A DNA stretch of 64,000 bases from positions 62,001-126,000 of the forward strand of contig QJNS01000087.1 in assembly GCA_004154925.1 (NCBI GenBank). The letters run 5' to 3'. A program made the position numbers and the translations under genes. Below, piece by piece: positions 59,562-64,000 of the stretch. This DNA comes from Monosporascus cannonballus. Lineage: Eukaryota; Ascomycota; Sordariomycetes; Xylariales. Under the pieces are notes generated by a model that saw nothing but the letters and a program-made list of their open reading frames with translations, made no database searches and was not told where the DNA came from. The stretch's first letter is position 1, and each line of letters starts with the position of its first letter.

Positions 59562-61526
59562 TTACGTGCTGAATCCATGTTCGTAATCATTATGCTGTAA
59601 CTTGGCAGCCTTCTTTGCCAGGAGAGCGAGATCGTTAACCAGTTCTGCGTGAGAACTCATACATTTATTTAGCTTCCCATCGACGGACGTTAAATCCCGC
59701 CTTAGCTCCTTCTCGCGATCTGCTGCCTCCCGTAGACGAGTCTTTAGGTTTAAGTTCTCCTCCTCATAGCGGTGGCCGTTATAGGCTAAGGTGCTGACGT
59801 GCTGCTGCAGGTCCTCGAGCTCACGCTGGAGCTCGGCCTTGTCACTAACGAGCTCCTGGACCAGGCTGCTTAAATCATCATTCCTGCCCTGCATGGCGGT
59901 ACGCTCGGCCTCTGCTGTGTCCTTGGCCGCGTCGAGTTCCCGCTGGACGGCATTCTTCTCGGCTTGGAGAAGGTTGAGACTTTGGGTCAACTTCTTCTCG
60001 AGCTCGGCCTTGTCACTAGCGAGCTCCTGGATCTGGCTGTTTAAGTCATCATTCCTGCCCTGCATGGCGGTACGCTCGGCCTCTGCTGTGGCTATATTGT
60101 CCTTGGCCGTGTCGAGTTCCCGCTGGACGGCATTCTTCTCGGCCTGGAGAAGCTTGAGACTTTTGGGCAACTTTTCTACTTCGTCTCGGGCCTCGTGCAG
60201 CATGCGCCTGAGCTCCAACTTCTCCGTCTTCTCGCGATGGTAGTTTGCTCTTAGGCTCTGAATCGTCCGCTGGGCGTGTCCCAGCGAGGTCTTCAGCGTT
60301 TCCGTCTCGAGCATGGAATGTCGAGGGGTTCGCTTAATGGGCGACGGGGGGGGTGAATCTTCGGGCGTCGGGCTTTCATTAGCGGTATCGAAGCCTTCAT
60401 CGTTAAGCCCTACAGGCTGTTCACGTTCCGCTGTACGGCGTTTTTCCAAATAGATTGCTTTGGCCAGGTCCTGGGTTTGCGAAGTTAGCTCCTCGATTTT
60501 TCGCTGCATGGCACCGCGTTCAGAATCGGCGAGGACTATGTTCCTCTTAGCCGTGCCAAGCTCAATATCGTGACGCTTAACAGCTGCAGCATGTTCCTCT
60601 ACCAGCTTGGAATGGCTGAGCCTGACTTCGTCTAACTCCTGCTGAGTCGCGTTCCTCTCGGCCTGGAGAAGGTTGAGATTTTGGGTCAACTTCTTTTCGC
60701 GTTCGACAGCCGCCTTCTGGGTCGTTATGAGGTCGTGCAATTGGGTTTCAAGGTTCCAATTTTCGTCCTTGTAACGATGTTCGTTTTCGTCAAGAGCTTT
60801 TACGCGCTGTTGAAAACTTTCGGCCTCGTATTCGAGCCTGGACTTCTCAATCCTGGTTTCTTTCAGCTCCTTTTCCTTTTCGGCGAGCAACGCTTGCAGA
60901 TTTTTGACTTGGGAGATTAAAGAGGTCATGGTCTCGACTGCAAGCTCCATATCGTGGGTGCTGTTGATAGGCTGGTTCCGTACTTTCCGGCTGGACACGC
61001 TGAGCTTGGTTGTGGAGCCAGTGGTCTGGGTCTCAAACTTGGAAGGACTGACGGAACGCCTGCCACTCTTGCCCTCAACAACAAAAGGCGAGGCCAGTTT
61101 GGCGGCCTCGTTGCTAGGAACGCGTTGCTTGGGAAGAAAGGCCCTAGGAGCCCCCCTGGCCACATCGTTGTACTCCTCCTCGATCTCGACGAGCTTCTGG
61201 TGGAGGTCCTCGGACAGCTCGCCCTCGGAGTGCATCTTCTCGACATCCCTTAGGCGATCATCAAGCTGCTTGCGCTGCTGGACGAGGGCGGTGCCGGGCT
61301 TGCCGGCCTCCTCCTCTATGCGGCGATCGGTATCGGCCAGATGGGCTTCGAGGGCCCGTTTGGCCTGGGCGGGAGAGGCATTAGGACCGAGGGCGGAAAG
61401 CTGGGAGTCGGAGCGGGAGAAGCGGCGATGGGGGCCCAGAGGGGGGGGGACGGGCGTGGGAGCGGTGACAAATGGGTCGTTAATGGGGTTGGCAGGGGGC
61501 GACTCTTGGTCTAGAGGCGAAGTCAT
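59562..61526 (-). CDS. apsA-like: ApsA/Num1-like cortical protein, N-terminal coiled-coil part only
   Basis: ApsA/Num1 proteins sit at the cell cortex and anchor dynein for nuclear migration, using an N-terminal coiled coil and a C-terminal PH domain. This single-exon frame encodes 654 residues. The ATG at 61526 is used; the frame upstream starts only with TTG. A proline-rich head carries FSRSDSQLSALG, followed by LEAHLADTDRRIEEE and long coiled coils. The family signature TPRHSMLETETLKTSLGHAQ (about residue 410) and REKTEKLELRRML are clear. Residues after this contain a tandem duplication of a 57-residue unit (KAELEKKLTQSLNLLQAEKN versus KAELQRELEDLQQ). The protein stops (…YEHGFST) exactly at the AT-rich border, without PH domain; full members are more than twice as long. 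It is either a truncated paralogue or a gene cut off by repeats. Expression is unknown. Confidence 0.8.
   Translation of the reverse strand: MTSPLDQESPPANPINDPFVTAPTPVPPPLGPHRRFSRSDSQLSALGPNASPAQAKRALEAHLADTDRRIEEEAGKPGTALVQQRKQLDDRLRDVEKMHSEGELSEDLHQKLVEIEEEYNDVARGAPRAFLPKQRVPSNEAAKLASPFVVEGKSGRRSVSPSKFETQTTGSTTKLSVSSRKVRNQPINSTHDMELAVETMTSLISQVKNLQALLAEKEKELKETRIEKSRLEYEAESFQQRVKALDENEHRYKDENWNLETQLHDLITTQKAAVEREKKLTQNLNLLQAERNATQQELDEVRLSHSKLVEEHAAAVKRHDIELGTAKRNIVLADSERGAMQRKIEELTSQTQDLAKAIYLEKRRTAEREQPVGLNDEGFDTANESPTPEDSPPPSPIKRTPRHSMLETETLKTSLGHAQRTIQSLRANYHREKTEKLELRRMLHEARDEVEKLPKSLKLLQAEKNAVQRELDTAKDNIATAEAERTAMQGRNDDLNSQIQELASDKAELEKKLTQSLNLLQAEKNAVQRELDAAKDTAEAERTAMQGRNDDLSSLVQELVSDKAELQRELEDLQQHVSTLAYNGHRYEEENLNLKTRLREAADREKELRRDLTSVDGKLNKCMSSHAELVNDLALLAKKAAKLQHNDYEHGFST
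59831..60170. repeat. tandem duplication of about 171 bp inside the ApsA-like gene
   Basis: Units starting at 59831 and 60002 are nearly identical (both with GCTCGGCCTTGTCACTA... and CTGCCCTGCATGGCGGTACG). They differ by a 9-bp insertion and scattered substitutions, and the frame is kept. A more diverged third relative lies near 60640-60690. Confidence 0.85.
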
Positions 61527-62250
61527 CTCGATAAACCCTGTTCGATAATCTACCAATATTGAAACTGACGTTCATGATGGTTCCACAGCACGTAGGCGGC
61601 TGCGCTGTGAAAGTGTCAGTGAGCAGGCAATTGAAGGTAAGCAATGCTGTTAAATTATGGCTATTCTGGCATACATCCGCACCAATCACGATGTGGGAAA
61701 GAATGCGTATTTTAGCATAGTCACAATAGCAGTCATGCTCATGTTGATTAAAAACCCTCAAACGGGAGATCTTTTTTTTTTTTTGGTAGATATCAGGGCT
61801 ATTTATTCATCTATTTCGTACGCTCAACTGTGTTGAATAGGGCACTGCGTGATAAATGCATTTATCTTACCGTTGTGAGAACCTCGACCCCCTGAGAGTT
61901 TTCAGAGGGCTGGGAAGTCCGAAGCGCGTCTACCCAAACTTGGAGTATGGGGACAACCCGGTACAGCCGTCGCCACTAGCTCGGGGAGGTGGCTCGTGCT
62001 CTGCCATGTCAAAAAAACCTTGGCTCATAGAAGGCATTCCAATAATGATTTACTTTACTCTGCCATTTACAATAAAGCAGTCCGCTTGTCATCGGCATTG
62101 AGCATGTGGACCTAGCAACGATCTGGGTAGAGGTTAATATGTTTGAAACCCTTTTTGGTGATCTGCCCTGGTTTCAGTGGTAGGGGCTTGCTGACATGGA
62201 AAACCCCAGTTTGCTATCCGGCGAGACATTGTACGTGGGTCGAGAGCCTG
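61527..62250. other. intergenic region between the ApsA-like and HET genes
   Basis: Normal composition, with a run of 13 or more T near 61772. It should contain the ApsA-like promoter and the HET gene 3' UTR. No further gene is recognised. Confidence 0.45.
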
Positions 62251-64000
62251 CTATATCAAAAGTACTTCCACATCTGCCTCATGCTGGACGCTGACGGCCT
62301 CACCGTACATGATGCCATGGATGTAGCACTCGCCGATGAGCCTATAGTACGGCGTGTCTTTCACCTTCCGCAGAACGAAGGGCACCTTGCCGCCGTTGGC
62401 GATGAAGATGCTGTCATCGGCCTTGGCCTGGCCGGGAACAATGCCGGCGTACGGCTTGCCGGCTGCCCCTCGATTGTGGGTCATGCAGAAGGCGGCGCCC
62501 GGAATGCGGCTCGCGAAGGTCCAAGCAGTCTGCCAGTACTGCGTCATGCGCGCTTGCGCCTCGGCGGGATTTTTCCCGTACTCGTGCGCGTCCTCGTCCA
62601 GGCCCAGGCTCAATATATCCGCCCCCGTCTTGGCGGGCCAAGGGGCAACGTCTTCCTCCTCCCTGTCGCCGTCAGGGTGGGGGAACCGGGCCGCCCATCC
62701 AGGCTCGGTCTGCGGGCCCTTCGAGTCACCGACTAGCAGCCGCAGCATGAGCTTGTCCTGCCATTTTGCTCCCGCACCCAGGCTCGCATTGTCGTCCGCA
62801 GCTGCGTTTTTGCCATCGATTTCCGGGTAGTCCCCCAGGTATGAAGTGTAGCGGCGCATGTTCTGCAGGGTCTTGGCGAAGGTGATGACACGGCCGCCAT
62901 CCAGACCCAGTTCGGAGCAGTCTCTGATCTGGTCGATAAGGTGGCCCCGAATGACCAGGATTGGGCCCCGGTGAACAGCCACGCTCTGGGGATTGTCGCG
63001 CACCTCGGCCTGAGGCGGCCTGCGCGGCCCCGCGTAGAAACCCCCTCCCCGGCGCGTTGTCCACGTCGAGATAGTGGGCGGATATGTGCGCTGCCTCGCG
63101 CCGGAGGGAAAGCGCAGGCCCATGAAGTCGGGAATCCAGGAGCAAAACGAAGCGGACTTGCCGTGGCCCGCGTGGTAGAGCAGGTTCAACACCTCACCGT
63201 GCCGGATAAACCCCCGTGCGTACTTCTCCATGATGGTCTCGTCGTCAGATATGTAGTCCGGGTCGAAGTCCTTCTCCAACAGGTACGAGTCGGAGGCCAG
63301 GTTGAGCAGGGAGAACATCTTGTCGCGTGACCGGGACGAGTTGGTATAGGCGAACATCTCGAGCAACCGCAGGAACGGGGTCTTCTTCTTTGCCTGGTGG
63401 TAGGCCTGGCGGGTGCGGTGCAGCGCAATGGCGGCCGCGGAGCCTTCCAAGAAGATTGTCTCGTGCTTGGCGTCTGCCGCGGGGGTTCGGTCGCCGCCGC
63501 CGCGACCGCGGCTGGGGTGACGCTCACGCTCGAGTAGTGACTCCATGAAGCAGTCCCACGGCATTTCGGACCGCCCGCTCATAATGTACACGTCGCGGCC
63601 CAGGGTTAGCTCCTGGACGACCCAGGCGCGAGTGAACCAAGGCCGTTTCAGGAGCTGGCTGACGCCGCCCCAGAGCTTGTCGGCCTTGGCGGGCGTGTTC
63701 GGGTTAGCCGCGGGTGCACCTCGGCCCGTACGGCAGCGGTTGCCGGGCGAGCAGAGCGACTTGTGAAGGTCGGCCAGTCGCTCTATTTCGGGGCTGGGCT
63801 CGTCCATGCCCCTGTCGTTGCCCAGCCAGACGATGACGCGTGCTGCTTTGTCGTAGAGCGCGCCCAGTCGCCGCACCTGGATGCTCTTCTCTGCGCTGTC
63901 CTGCTGGTTGATACACAGCGCGTCCGCCCAGATCCGTGCATCGACCCGCTTGCGGCGCAGGCACTTGAGGCAGGACGACAGCGACTCCGTGATGGGTATC
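62251..64000 (-). CDS. HET-domain (heterokaryon incompatibility) protein, 5' end beyond the window
   Basis: HET-domain proteins trigger cell death when incompatible fungal hyphae fuse; many paralogues per genome have unknown roles. The visible 582 codons are open to the window edge, so the start lies outside. Near 63900-63945 the signature ARIWADALCINQQD is present, followed by QVRRLGALYDKAARVIVWLG and, about 90 residues later, RPWFTRAWVVQELTLG. These are the three conserved HET-motif blocks. The C-terminal half has the usual ending YRLIGECYIHGIMYGEA, and no WD40, NACHT or ankyrin domain follows. The Met at 63876 sometimes proposed as a start is a GTG inside the domain and is not the start. 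Composition is GC-rich and intact, with no RIP signs. Which HET locus it might be cannot be told. Confidence 0.88.
   Translation of the reverse strand, partial: IPITESLSSCLKCLRRKRVDARIWADALCINQQDSAEKSIQVRRLGALYDKAARVIVWLGNDRGMDEPSPEIERLADLHKSLCSPGNRCRTGRGAPAANPNTPAKADKLWGGVSQLLKRPWFTRAWVVQELTLGRDVYIMSGRSEMPWDCFMESLLERERHPSRGRGGGDRTPAADAKHETIFLEGSAAAIALHRTRQAYHQAKKKTPFLRLLEMFAYTNSSRSRDKMFSLLNLASDSYLLEKDFDPDYISDDETIMEKYARGFIRHGEVLNLLYHAGHGKSASFCSWIPDFMGLRFPSGARQRTYPPTISTWTTRRGGGFYAGPRRPPQAEVRDNPQSVAVHRGPILVIRGHLIDQIRDCSELGLDGGRVITFAKTLQNMRRYTSYLGDYPEIDGKNAAADDNASLGAGAKWQDKLMLRLLVGDSKGPQTEPGWAARFPHPDGDREEEDVAPWPAKTGADILSLGLDEDAHEYGKNPAEAQARMTQYWQTAWTFASRIPGAAFCMTHNRGAAGKPYAGIVPGQAKADDSIFIANGGKVPFVLRKVKDTPYYRLIGECYIHGIMYGEAVSVQHEADVEVLLI

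Noticed and set aside
1..64000. tRNA, rRNA and CRISPR search by eye
   Set aside because: No cloverleaf with paired boxes, no rRNA core and no regularly spaced repeats were found; the B-box-like sequence near 49430 is reported only as a possible SINE.

Overview
The window is nuclear DNA of a filamentous ascomycete (Pezizomycotina). It has short spliceosomal introns with CTAAC/CTGAC branch points, a HET-domain gene, an ApsA/Num1-type gene, and a sharp alternation between GC-balanced gene islands and extremely AT-rich blocks. The AT-rich blocks are wrecked transposons. Their conserved codons have decayed in the direction expected of repeat-induced point mutation (RIP; C:G to T:A): Cys to Tyr, Asp to Asn, Gly to Glu, Trp to stop. 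Most surviving cytosines sit in CpG. No prokaryotic features (operons, CRISPR) are present.

Layout. 1-4397: AT-rich remains of LTR elements, ending in a well-preserved LTR. 4470-6290 (-): an intact three-exon cytochrome P450 standing alone between transposons. 6941-20894: a nested retrotransposon. A minus-strand Ty3/gypsy element (element 2, target duplication TATCT on both sides) contains a complete plus-strand gypsy element (element 1, 8084-14860, duplication TTATA) and a solo LTR (18850-19276, duplication TTATT). 20895-23046: mostly AT-rich, with one GC-balanced patch that repeats a short sequence from upstream of the P450. 23047-32300: a gene island with the condensin subunit gene CND1 (23784-28012, -, five exons) and, divergently, the Cdc7/Hsk1 kinase gene (29073-30593, +), followed by a membrane-protein fragment. 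32300-59560: a second large AT-rich block holding three Fot1/pogo-type DNA transposons, a gypsy element (38012-46501) interrupted by one of them, a deleted composite gypsy element (52975-56822), a 124-bp solo LTR with perfect ATTAG duplication, and a pair of inverted dispersed repeats near the two ends of the block. 59562-61526 (-): a gene for the coiled-coil N-terminal part of an ApsA/Num1-like cortical protein, lacking the usual C-terminal PH domain. 62251-64000 (-): a HET-domain gene running off the right edge.

How things fit. The host genes are intact and normal in composition, while neighbouring repeats are inactivated, as in a compartmentalised ('two-speed') fungal genome. CND1 and CDC7 are both cell-cycle chromosome genes sharing one roughly 1.06-kb intergenic promoter region; the P450, ApsA-like and HET genes lie at the edges of the transposon blocks. 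The most unusual signal is a small gene on the strand opposite to gag-pol, just inside the 3' LTR of every gypsy element in the window whose 3' end is present. It encodes a Cys-rich, zinc-finger-like region followed by a coiled coil and is recognisable in five independent copies despite RIP.
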